Part shown: positions 48,763 through 56,935 of the stretch, piece after piece
Layout: the number at the start of each line of letters is the position of its first letter
How positions within the stretch are numbered: position 1 is the first letter of the stretch
Assembly: GCA_012295225.1 (NCBI GenBank)
Contig: WMKK01000007.1
Coordinates: forward strand, 249,231-313,230
DNA length: 64,000 bases
Origin: Ostreococcus mediterraneus
Taxonomy: Eukaryota > Chlorophyta > Mamiellophyceae > Mamiellales > Bathycoccaceae
Direction of reading: 5' to 3'
Position numbers and translations under genes: made by a program
The notes under the pieces: generated by a model
What the model was told of the DNA's origin: nothing
What the model saw: the letters and a program-made list of their open reading frames with translations, nothing else
The model's database searches: none

Positions 48763-49578
48763 ATGATGTTCGCCCCAAACGCAACGCGGCTCGCGCGAAC
48801 GTCTTATCGCGCACTCATGCGCGCGAGCCGCGATCTCGAGCGACAGGCGGCGCGTCTCGGCGCTCCGCGCGCGAGCGATGCCTTCACCGAAGACGAGCAC
48901 GCGAGTCTCGCGCGCGTCGTTCCTGGCTATATGGATGCCGTGCGTGCGTCGACATCGCTGCGACAGGCTGTATCGGTTGAATTTCGAGTGCAGAGTGAGG
49001 ATGCGGAGCACGAAAATGCGCGATTGGATGCGTCTTTACTGGTTTTAAGCACGCTGAGGCGTCGCGCGCGGTTGCTCGCAAACATGCCGACGTCCAACGC
49101 TTCGAGCGCCACGACGGATGGCGTGCGGGTGCAAGTCACGTCGAGTTTGTTGCCGGCACAAACGAGTCCATCGGATAGTCGGTTCGTGTACGCGTATGAA
49201 GTGGAGATTACCAATGTCGGCGCGGACGAGCCCGTTCAGATAGTCAGTCGCGAGTGGCACATCGAAGACGAGGACGGACTGGTCGAGAGCGTGAAAGGAA
49301 CGGGCGTGGTCGGACAGCAACCCACGCTCGGGCAAGGAGAGAGTTTTAGCTACACATCAGCGTGTGTGATGAAGCGAATACGGGGGAGTATGCGCGGCAA
49401 ATACGTCGTCGTCGGTCAGAATTCGAAGCGGGTTACGGAGGCGAGCATCGCCCCTTTTGCGTTGGTTCCGCCGGGACGCGCGTCGACCACACGCGTCAAC
49501 GATGGTGATGATGAGATTATTGACGAGGAAGACGAAGATATTGAAGCCTTGACGCGAGATTCTTCGATTAAGCAGTGA
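48763..49578 (+). CDS. LYR-like N-terminus fused to ApaG domain
   Basis: 271 residues from ATG 48763 (48766 also possible). The N-terminus has TSYRALMRASRDLERQ, an LYR/complex-1-like helix start, followed by helices and SLARVVPGYMDAV. The second half is an ApaG (DUF525) domain: YAYEVEITNVGADEPVQIVSREWHI, GVVGQQPTLGQGESFSYTS and MRGKYVV. ApaG domains bind small ligands and occur in bacteria and in FBXO3 of eukaryotes. The tail is acidic (DEEDEDIEAL). This fusion order is one I do not know from textbook families. Tandem after the DNAAF4-like gene; reported as a single intact frame. Confidence 0.7.
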   Translation: MMFAPNATRLARTSYRALMRASRDLERQAARLGAPRASDAFTEDEHASLARVVPGYMDAVRASTSLRQAVSVEFRVQSEDAEHENARLDASLLVLSTLRRRARLLANMPTSNASSATTDGVRVQVTSSLLPAQTSPSDSRFVYAYEVEITNVGADEPVQIVSREWHIEDEDGLVESVKGTGVVGQQPTLGQGESFSYTSACVMKRIRGSMRGKYVVVGQNSKRVTEASIAPFALVPPGRASTTRVNDGDDEIIDEEDEDIEALTRDSSIKQ

Positions 49579-49682
49579 TTTACGTCGAAGACGTGCTTCT
49601 GATTGTTGTTGTTGTGTTTCTAAAATCAATTCTTTCGTTCTTGTTGTAACATCATTGGTACCTTCACTTCGCCGCACGCGCC

Positions 49683-50837
49683 ATGCGTGCCGCCGCTTTA
49701 CGATCGACCGTTCGCGTCGGCGTTCGTCAAATATCTCAGCACCGTCGCGCTCGAAACATGGTGCACGTGCGCGCGCAATCTACGACGGACGAGCGTCGTT
49801 ATCCAGAACGCATGCGTCACGCCACGCGAGCCGTGCAACTCGTCTCCAAGCTTTGCCGATCGATTCAATCCAGCTTGACGACGTCCGAGCAAGTTTCGAA
49901 AAGTGACGACTCCCCAGTGACGGTGGCTGATTTCGCCGCGCAAGCGGTGATTGCGTACGTGTTGGCGAAAGAAGTTCCAGAGGTTGGTCTCGTGGCGGAG
50001 GAGAACGCGGCGGAGATGCGCTTAGATGCGGGCGCGGATCTTCGTGCGAGAGTCACGGCGGTGGTAAACGAGACATTATCTGGTTTAATTGACGCGCCAC
50101 TGAGTGAGATTGAAGTTATGGATGCCATCGACCGTGGAACGTCGGACGGCGGCGCGAGCGGCGCCTTTTGGATTTTAGACCCAATCGACGGCACAAAGGG
50201 GTTCATTAACGGTCGACAGTATGCGATCGCGTTGGCTCTGATGGAAGATGGAGAAGTCACTGGTGGTGTCCTTGGGTGTCCAAACATGCCGAGCGAGAAA
50301 ATCCCGAGAGGTGCGACGGAAATTCCCACTGCGTCTCCAGGATGTTTGTTTGTCGCGTACAAAGGGTGCGGAACGACGGCGAGCGCGCTGGACGTTCGCT
50401 CGCCGTTGGAGGATGGTGTCAAGGTGACGACGATGAAAGTAAAAAACGCTAGCGAAGCGACGTATATGGAATCCTGGGGAGACTCTGTAGTTGCTGCACA
50501 CGGATTCACGAATGCATTGAGCGACTCGATGGGAATGACGTCGCCGCCAGTACGCATTGATAGCATGGCCAAGTATGCGGCACTAGCTCGCGGAGATACG
50601 AACATGTACCTCAGATTTCCGCCGAAAACGTACCGAGAAAAAGTTTGGGATCACGCGGCGGGAGCTATTGTCGTACAGGAGGCGGGAGGCGTCATTACCG
50701 ATGGTTCTGGCAAGCCTTTGGATTTCTCCAAAGGGCGCTTTCTCGACATAGACATGGGCATCGTGGCAACGTCGACACCCGAATTGCACGCCAAACTTCT
50801 CGAAACGATTGCACAAGTTGCACAGCAGCAACAGTAA
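49683..50837 (+). CDS. SAL1: 3'(2'),5'-bisphosphate nucleotidase, SAL1/HAL2 type
   Basis: 384 residues. The enzyme removes the 3'-phosphate from PAP (and can act on inositol phosphates); in plants it is SAL1 in plastids and mitochondria. The metal-binding motif WILDPIDGTKGF and the partner DHAAGAIVVQEAGG (WDxxAG-type) are intact, as is GLVAEENAAEM. The first 40 residues (MRAAALRSTVRVGVRQIS) look like an organelle presequence; ATG 49683 is the natural start. Cytosolic HAL2 forms lack this. PAP acts as a stress signal, so the gene may be regulated by stress, but nothing in the sequence shows that. Tandem after the ApaG gene, convergent with the desaturase. Confidence 0.93.
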   Translation: MRAAALRSTVRVGVRQISQHRRARNMVHVRAQSTTDERRYPERMRHATRAVQLVSKLCRSIQSSLTTSEQVSKSDDSPVTVADFAAQAVIAYVLAKEVPEVGLVAEENAAEMRLDAGADLRARVTAVVNETLSGLIDAPLSEIEVMDAIDRGTSDGGASGAFWILDPIDGTKGFINGRQYAIALALMEDGEVTGGVLGCPNMPSEKIPRGATEIPTASPGCLFVAYKGCGTTASALDVRSPLEDGVKVTTMKVKNASEATYMESWGDSVVAAHGFTNALSDSMGMTSPPVRIDSMAKYAALARGDTNMYLRFPPKTYREKVWDHAAGAIVVQEAGGVITDGSGKPLDFSKGRFLDIDMGIVATSTPELHAKLLETIAQVAQQQQ

Positions 50838-50900
50838 TGATAGTAATATGTCTAGGTAATACATTGTAAGCTATTCTAGAGTCTAGAGTCTATGTGTTTT

Positions 50901-52016
50901 CTACGCGCTCTTTGTGCGCACTGGTCGCAGCCGGTGACGAAGCAGAGCTATGATCTCTTCTTTTGAACGGCTCGGCTGTCCGACGTGTACATACTTGTCC
51001 GCCAACCAGTCCAGCTTCCCACACATAACGGCTATACCAACGTCAAAGAAACCTACACCCGTGAAGATCAATCCATCGTTCTCGGCGTAATCATCAAGGG
51101 ATGCTAGAAACTTTGACGGCAGCTCGCTCCAATGCACTCGCGAGTTTACGTGGTGCACTGTGTGATATCCATCATTGAACGTGTATTGATTGTCCGAATG
51201 ATTAATCGCACAGTATGACAACCGGTAATTACAGTGCGGTTTGTCGGGATCGACAAATACATGCTGCGACCAGTTGCCAAACATTAACGCCAACGAACTT
51301 ACGAAGTACGGTACGACAAAAATCCAAAGCGCCGCAACCGAGTTTATTCTCGCTGTGAATGAATACGCCGCAAAAGTGCCAGCAAATCCTAGCGCACATT
51401 GCGCCGCCATACTATAACGCTTTTGTTTCCACGCGTACATTGGTAATTCTACGCACGACCCAATGGTGAATCGTAACCAATACGCGAGGAACGCTAAAAC
51501 GCTGTCTCGCTGAAATCCCGCCGTCGAGCTTAAGTCCTTTCCAACCTTATTATTCTCCACATGGTGCATCACCGCATGATGCAACGCATAAACGCCACTT
51601 GGAATACCAAAGAGAGGCGCCAGTACCATCGGTGCGAGCGCGTTCAACGTTCGACCAATGAAAAGGTCGTTGCGGAACACTGCGACATGCGTTCCGTAGT
51701 GCAGCGCCAACATAAAACGTTGTAGATATAACCCGTACACCGTCGCTAGATATGCAATGCCGTACGCATGTGACGGCGTGGACAATATCAATACCATGAC
51801 CAATGGAACCACCGTCGCCGTGACGTTGATGAGCAAGTACACGAGCGGCAAGTCGCGTTCGTCGGCGACAATCAACCGTAGACGTTGAATTAACAACGCG
51901 CTCGGTGGAACGATATATTCATGTCGAGCGGCATCGACATCGAGGCAACACACATCCTCATCACCACACGTCCCGACGTGGTTCGGAGGACGCGTATCTT
52001 CGAGTATAGGTTTCAT
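50901..52016 (-). CDS. Membrane fatty-acid-desaturase-like protein
   Basis: 371 residues from ATG 52016 (the longer frame begins with GTG). Several membrane spans flank the three histidine boxes of the desaturase/hydroxylase superfamily: HYGTH in MLALHYGTHVAVF, HHAVMHH in ALHHAVMHHVENN, and HTVHHVNSRVHW near the C-terminus. These bind the di-iron centre. The family covers fatty-acid desaturases, hydroxylases and relatives, so the reaction is uncertain; no cytochrome b5 domain is attached. Located in ER or plastid membrane by family. Convergent with SAL1 (63 bp), tandem with the isomerase gene upstream on the same strand. Confidence 0.82.
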   Translation of the reverse strand: MKPILEDTRPPNHVGTCGDEDVCCLDVDAARHEYIVPPSALLIQRLRLIVADERDLPLVYLLINVTATVVPLVMVLILSTPSHAYGIAYLATVYGLYLQRFMLALHYGTHVAVFRNDLFIGRTLNALAPMVLAPLFGIPSGVYALHHAVMHHVENNKVGKDLSSTAGFQRDSVLAFLAYWLRFTIGSCVELPMYAWKQKRYSMAAQCALGFAGTFAAYSFTARINSVAALWIFVVPYFVSSLALMFGNWSQHVFVDPDKPHCNYRLSYCAINHSDNQYTFNDGYHTVHHVNSRVHWSELPSKFLASLDDYAENDGLIFTGVGFFDVGIAVMCGKLDWLADKYVHVGQPSRSKEEIIALLRHRLRPVRTKSA

Positions 52017-52202
52017 AAATGGCAACCACCTCACTCCTGCGAATGAGGGATGATGAGCGAGTTGTTGAGATTTTCTGGCGCGAACGTCGCACGGACTAGA
52101 GCGTTTTGTTTGTATTATTAGATGGTTTAATTTACAAGCAACTTGAAATACATAGTGAGTGAGAGGGAGCTATGCCGGAACGCTGATGGCGCCAACGTTG
52201 TC

Positions 52203-54326
52203 TCATCTCCTTTCTTCGCGAGCATTCACCAAGCCTTTTTTGCCAATGGTTGCGACAGTCTTTTTCTTGTTTTCCGAATTGTAATATTGATCCGGAGTCA
52301 TAAACTCAGCGCCACCACCCGTGGCGGGATGGAAAGGACTGGGCGTACTCGCCAACCATTGCTCTTTACCGCCCGCCGCCTTCCAAAACTTATTTTGTTG
52401 TTGGCTCACGTCCCACATCAATCCCAAATGTTTTGGCAACGGAGCGAGCGTCGACGCCGCAATGGCGCCGGAAGCCGCGACTGCGGGAACACCAACACCA
52501 GGGAACACTGAATCACCGCAGCGTAGTAGCTTAGGAATGGGAGACAAAACGCCTGGTTGCGGGACTTCAGGCAGAGGTAAGAAGCCAAATAAGCTTCCGC
52601 CAGCCGCGAGCGCAGGTCCGTATGTTCCTCGGTGTCGACGCAAGAAACGTTGGTGCGTTTGCGGAGACGCGTACACCTCGACTTCGACGCGACTACGAAT
52701 ATCCGGGATGATTCGCTCAATAGCATCCCATAAAATGGACGCCCGCTCGCGTTTGAAGTCTTTGTACTCTTGACTCGAGCGATCTTTGCCTTCCCAAATA
52801 TCAAACGGTTCGCTTCCGGCGGTGTACACGTGGATAATGTGCTTACCTTCGGGCGCAACATCGGGGTCTAACACGGTTGGGATGAAAATCGTGATTACGT
52901 TTTGAGGATCACCAAGCGGTCGATTCCAGTCAAGCACGCACAAGTGCGATGGATCGAGATCGGGTAAGCCCGTGGCGTCGATGCCAAGGAACAAGTGCAT
53001 GATGCTTCCAAGCGCTGGGATTTCGCTCATCTCCTCCTTCCAATCCACCGCTCTGTTCAAGCCTTGAGCGACGAGCTCATCAGCATCGGGTAGCATAGGA
53101 ATCGTATCCCAAATCGTAGCGTTGGAGACGACCGCGGTATTTGCCTTGATGACCTTGCCGTTGCGAAGACGCACACCCTTGGCTTCGCCATCTTCAATGA
53201 TGATTTCTTCAACGTGCGCCTTGAGTTGCATCTCGCCCCCGAACTTTTCCAAGCTTCCCACGAGACGATCAACGACGGCTTGCGTACCACCATCCGGGGC
53301 GCACAACGACGCTCCAGGACGGTGAAAGCCTGGAATGCTGTAAATCATCGTTGCCCCCATCGTTCCTTCAGCCGGAAAGCCGCTGAAAAACGCCAGCATA
53401 TCAATCCACTGTTTCAAAAACGGCTCGGTGACGTATTGCTCAGATAACTTGTGGAACGAGTCCAAAATGTAAGGGATATCCAGCATCACTTTTGGGTGTG
53501 TGAGATAAAACGGGATGGCGATCACAGTGGAGACTAACAATCCCGCATCTTGGCGCAACGCCGTGAGCGGACACGCGTCCAACGCGTCGTACAGCGGCTC
53601 TAAACGTCCCTTAAGCGCCTTCCACTCCTTAATCGCCAACTCCGGATCGGTTGCCTTTTCGCGTAATAAGTCGCAGAAACCACCTGGGGCGTCGTCATCG
53701 CCCGTTTGAAATCTCCAGTGTCCCTCAGGCGTCCACATCGATATCCCGTCGTACGTTTTCACCGGCACCTCCTCGCCGAGCGCATCAAAAACCATGCGTA
53801 ACGGGTTCCCAGTAGGTCTATCAAGACCTTCCCAAATCGACGGCCCAACCTCAAACTTATACAACGACCCATCGGGCGCGCGATGATCAAACATATGACA
53901 GCACCCGCCGGCGAGATAATGCGACTCAAACACCTTCACCTTGTACCCGTACTTACTCAGCAGCGCCCCGCACGACAACCCACCGATACCGCTCCCGATG
54001 ACAACCACATCGTACTCTTCATCCGCATTCGCCACCGCGCTCGCACCACCCGCGCTCGCGCTCGTCGTCGCGACGTCGTCCCCGCCGCTCGCCGTCCCAG
54101 CGCCAGTCGTTATCCACACCCCGCGCATCGCGCGCGCCGCCCCGCGCCCGCGTCCCCGCGTCCGCGTCCCCGCGCGCGCGCCAGACGCGCGCCCCACACC
54201 ACCATCTCGCCCGTGCGCCGCCCGCGCGCGCCCCGCGCGCGCCCCGCGCGTCGCATCCGTCGCGCGCGCACATTTGCGCGCGGCTGCCACGCCAGCACCG
54301 CGCGCGCAGCTCGCCATCGCATCCAT
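52203..54326 (-). CDS. Carotenoid isomerase-like (CRTISO family) FAD protein, plastid
   Basis: 707 residues. The first 90 or so (MDAMASCARGAG, then Arg/Ala/Gly-rich) look like a plastid transit peptide. The dinucleotide-binding motif VVVIGSGIGGLSCGALL begins the catalytic part. Later blocks VSNATIWDTIPMLPD, KHIIHVYTAGSE and TYGPALAAGG line up with CRTISO, as does GDSVFPGVGVPAVAASG near the end. CRTISO converts poly-cis-lycopene to all-trans-lycopene in carotenoid synthesis; several paralogous CRTISO-like proteins exist in algae with other, undefined roles. The substrate is therefore not fixed. The start ATG at 54326 gives the best leader. Divergent from RPA49. Confidence 0.85.
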   Translation of the reverse strand: MDAMASCARGAGVAAARKCARATDATRGARAGRARAAHGRDGGVGRASGARAGTRTRGRGRGAARAMRGVWITTGAGTASGGDDVATTSASAGGASAVANADEEYDVVVIGSGIGGLSCGALLSKYGYKVKVFESHYLAGGCCHMFDHRAPDGSLYKFEVGPSIWEGLDRPTGNPLRMVFDALGEEVPVKTYDGISMWTPEGHWRFQTGDDDAPGGFCDLLREKATDPELAIKEWKALKGRLEPLYDALDACPLTALRQDAGLLVSTVIAIPFYLTHPKVMLDIPYILDSFHKLSEQYVTEPFLKQWIDMLAFFSGFPAEGTMGATMIYSIPGFHRPGASLCAPDGGTQAVVDRLVGSLEKFGGEMQLKAHVEEIIIEDGEAKGVRLRNGKVIKANTAVVSNATIWDTIPMLPDADELVAQGLNRAVDWKEEMSEIPALGSIMHLFLGIDATGLPDLDPSHLCVLDWNRPLGDPQNVITIFIPTVLDPDVAPEGKHIIHVYTAGSEPFDIWEGKDRSSQEYKDFKRERASILWDAIERIIPDIRSRVEVEVYASPQTHQRFLRRHRGTYGPALAAGGSLFGFLPLPEVPQPGVLSPIPKLLRCGDSVFPGVGVPAVAASGAIAASTLAPLPKHLGLMWDVSQQQNKFWKAAGGKEQWLASTPSPFHPATGGGAEFMTPDQYYNSENKKKTVATIGKKGLVNAREERR

Positions 54327-54701
54327 CCGTCACCGCGCGACGCGAACGCGAAATCACGCCGCGTGTGCGTGTATATATATGTGTGTGTGTGTAATTACCA
54401 CCCCGCGTCGTCGCGGTCGTCGTCGCGGTCTGTCGAGCGCGCCAGCGGGCAACCGTGCGAACGCGCGCGACCGAAAGATATTCTCGCGCGCGGGTGATCG
54501 TTCGGACATTCGGCGTCGCGGGTCCGTTTTGAACACGTGAACATCCACCGACGCGGTCCCCGGCGGCGCCCTCGTGGTCGTCGTCGTCGTGGTCGTGGTC
54601 GTCGCGGTCGTCGCGGTCGTCGCGACACGCGCGCGCGCGGGATTTCGGTCGTTGACGCGACGCGACGCGACGACGTGTGGCGCGCGGGGTGACGACGCGC
54701 G
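54327..54701. other. Divergent promoter region with GT and GTC repeats
   Basis: 375 bp. A TATATATATGTGTGTGTGTG microsatellite near 54371-54391 is the nearest TATA-like sequence; a GTC/GGTCGTCGC run follows at 54571-54620. Long reverse-strand frames across it are repeat artefacts. Confidence 0.55.
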
Positions 54702-56219
54702 ATGGCGATGGCGTCCCGGGATGCGCCGACGACGGCGCTGGAGCACCTGCGCGCGCTCGGCGTGCGCACGGTGCGGTTTGAGGTGAACGAGCGGCGCGCG
54801 ACGAAGGGGGATGGGAGCGATGATGAGAGTGATGATGATAGCGATGATGATTGCGGGGCGTTCGATGGACCGTATGTGTTGCGGTGCGCCGCGGTCGGGG
54901 CTGGGGGGTTGGAGCGAGACGTGACGTTTGAGGCGTGGCGGCCGAGACGTGGTTTGGATCGCGAGGAGATGCGAGAAACGTATAGAGAAGTGTATGAAGC
55001 AGCGTTTGATGATCCTTTTAGGGCGAATAACGTGGTGATGTGTGCACGTGGTGATGGTGTGGATTACGTAGGGAAGAATTTTACGCACGCGATGAGCGGC
55101 ATTGGGCGAGCGTTTGAGCGCGAGTTTCCAAATAATGCTCGGCAGATGTTGGGGCGGTTGAAGCCTGCTCCGGGTGAAGGGGATGGCGCGTACGTCATGG
55201 AGCTCATTCCAATCGCCGGTGGACGAGTGATTGATTTGGAGGCTCGATTGCACAAGTACAATTACACAAAGCACGGCGTGAGCGAGTACGCCAACTTGGA
55301 GGATCCGGCGGTGCGTGCCGCAATCAACGCCAAGCAGCTCGAGGCGTTTGCTTCTGATAAGCGCAAACGACAGGTGAATAGAATCAACGCCGCTCGGCGT
55401 TTGGACCAAGATTCAATCGCTTCGCCTCAACAAATGGAGACACACATTTCAGCCGCGACGGCAAATATGAAGAGTCGCAACGACCTCGTCATTGAGGCTG
55501 GAAAGAAGCGAAACATCCCGGCACACAACCTCGAAGCGACGGAAGTGAGTATGGCGTACCCAGTAGAAACCACTCCATGCTACGCATTGTTCTCCAAGCT
55601 TGCGTGGAAGGAGCTTTTGGATGCCGTCAAGGCGGATACCGCTCTTTCTTCAGAAACTTACGAGCCACTCACAAAAGCCATGTCAATGTTACTCACGGGT
55701 GGGAACTCCAAGGCGCTCACAGAACAAGCAAAGTTGATTATGTTCTCTGATGCGCTGTGTAAGTTGGAAAAGCTTCGTAAAGGTCGCATCATGGAGGCGA
55801 GGCCAAGAAAAGGCGAAGATGGCGAAACTGAAATCAAGCCCAAACATCCATTTTTGTACGCAAATGAGAGTGAGGTGGACCCTAATTTGCAACGCGCAAT
55901 CATCCAAGAGTTTATGGAAGAAGATAACTCCGGTGCTTCGCGGGCATTTGTGCTCTCCAAGGCTGCAAGAGATCTTTTGCGGTTGCAAATTCTTCTCATC
56001 GCGCTTCGCGCGTACGGCTGGACGTTAAAACTTGATATCATGGAGGCGCAGCTGAACATCGATAGTAAAGAGCTACAGTCTTACACTCGTCAGCTTGGAT
56101 GCAAATCTGCTTCTGGTGGTAAAAATCCATCGGTAAAGCTTGACTTGCAAGGCAAGCCGTTAGCCGCGTTTCTGCCTGAAATACGCGCGCGCGCAAAGCG
56201 CGCCAAGGCAAAGGAATGA
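54702..56219 (+). CDS. RPA49: RNA polymerase I subunit RPA49
   Basis: 505 residues. The N-terminal dimerisation half shows YVGKNFTHAMSGIG and FEREFPNN, then a central VARLHKYNYTKHG-like stretch; the C-terminal half has GAGKKRNIPAHNL-like and LRLQILLIALRAYGWTL, matching the tandem winged helices of A49. A49 (with A34.5) is a Pol I-specific TFIIF/TFIIE-like subcomplex that helps initiation and elongation on rDNA. An acidic insert DDESDDDSDDDC lies near residue 45. Single exon, start GCGATGGCGATG. The match is by pattern, so moderate-high. Convergent with the sulfhydryl oxidase (78 bp). Confidence 0.75.
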   Translation: MAMASRDAPTTALEHLRALGVRTVRFEVNERRATKGDGSDDESDDDSDDDCGAFDGPYVLRCAAVGAGGLERDVTFEAWRPRRGLDREEMRETYREVYEAAFDDPFRANNVVMCARGDGVDYVGKNFTHAMSGIGRAFEREFPNNARQMLGRLKPAPGEGDGAYVMELIPIAGGRVIDLEARLHKYNYTKHGVSEYANLEDPAVRAAINAKQLEAFASDKRKRQVNRINAARRLDQDSIASPQQMETHISAATANMKSRNDLVIEAGKKRNIPAHNLEATEVSMAYPVETTPCYALFSKLAWKELLDAVKADTALSSETYEPLTKAMSMLLTGGNSKALTEQAKLIMFSDALCKLEKLRKGRIMEARPRKGEDGETEIKPKHPFLYANESEVDPNLQRAIIQEFMEEDNSGASRAFVLSKAARDLLRLQILLIALRAYGWTLKLDIMEAQLNIDSKELQSYTRQLGCKSASGGKNPSVKLDLQGKPLAAFLPEIRARAKRAKAKE

Positions 56220-56297
56220 TGATGTGAAAGTTTTCCTTTTCGAAATTTTTAGCTATTAACTAGTAATATTAAAAGAACACACACTCACAACACATGT

Positions 56298-56870
56298 CTA
56301 CCGAGGGCGCATGCTCATGACTTTCTTTCGTCGCCCTTCGAGAGAGCAACCCGAGTTGCCTGGCCCGTCGCCGCAGTCCAATGCGCTCCAACGTTTTCCC
56401 ACGTCATCGCAATTGAACCTCGGCTTTCCAAGCGACGCATTCACTTCGTTATGCGCAGCACACATCCATTGCTGCAACGCTAAACCAGATGAACAATCTG
56501 GAGGATTTGCTCGGACAATCTCTTCGAAGTGCGCCGCGCACTCGGCGCAAGGATACGCACGCGTCATCAAACCAATCAGCTCCCGAGCATCCTTCTCCTG
56601 ACGTCTCGTCGGCTCATCAGGATACTGCGCAGCGAACGTGTGTAAGAATGTCCACGTCGCTCGGCCCAAATCTTCCCTTGTTGTCGTGTACGTTGTCATC
56701 GTCGGCGAAGCATCACTCGACACGTCCGCCTCTTGTTGATTTAAACTCGGCTGTCGACTTGAACTCTTCTCGCCATCGTCGACGGGCGCCTTCGCCAGGG
56801 CGCGCGTGAATTTCATCAACCATGACGACGGATTGACGCCAGCGCTTGGCGCACTCGCCGCGTTCGCCAT
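56298..56870 (-). CDS. ERV1: Erv1/ALR-type FAD-linked sulfhydryl oxidase
   Basis: 190 residues. The helical FAD domain has RATWTFLHTFAAQYPDEP, the active-site disulfide YPCAEC, and the FAD-binding HNEVNASLGKPRFNC. A C-terminal CGDGPGNSGC pair fits the plant-type arrangement, where the shuttle disulfide is at the C-terminus (yeast and animal Erv1 have it N-terminal). It passes electrons from Mia40 substrates to cytochrome c in the mitochondrial intermembrane space. The N-terminal 75 residues are Ser-rich and unstructured. Start at 56870; it is divergent from the DNA-PKcs-like gene, whose first ATG is 66 bp away. Confidence 0.9.
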   Translation of the reverse strand: MANAASAPSAGVNPSSWLMKFTRALAKAPVDDGEKSSSRQPSLNQQEADVSSDASPTMTTYTTTREDLGRATWTFLHTFAAQYPDEPTRRQEKDARELIGLMTRAYPCAECAAHFEEIVRANPPDCSSGLALQQWMCAAHNEVNASLGKPRFNCDDVGKRWSALDCGDGPGNSGCSLEGRRKKVMSMRPR

Positions 56871-56935
56871 GTCGCGCGCGCACGAGTGCCGTCGCGCGAA
56901 AGAGGAAGGAGGTGCTTACTTTGAGGCGCGATGCG

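Noticed and set aside
53883-54540. Plus-strand frames of about 200 codons
   Set aside because: Arg/Ala/Pro shadow of the isomerase transit peptide and the GT-microsatellite.
54354-55409. 351-codon minus-strand frame over RPA49
   Set aside because: Antisense to RPA49, His/Arg-rich, no domain.
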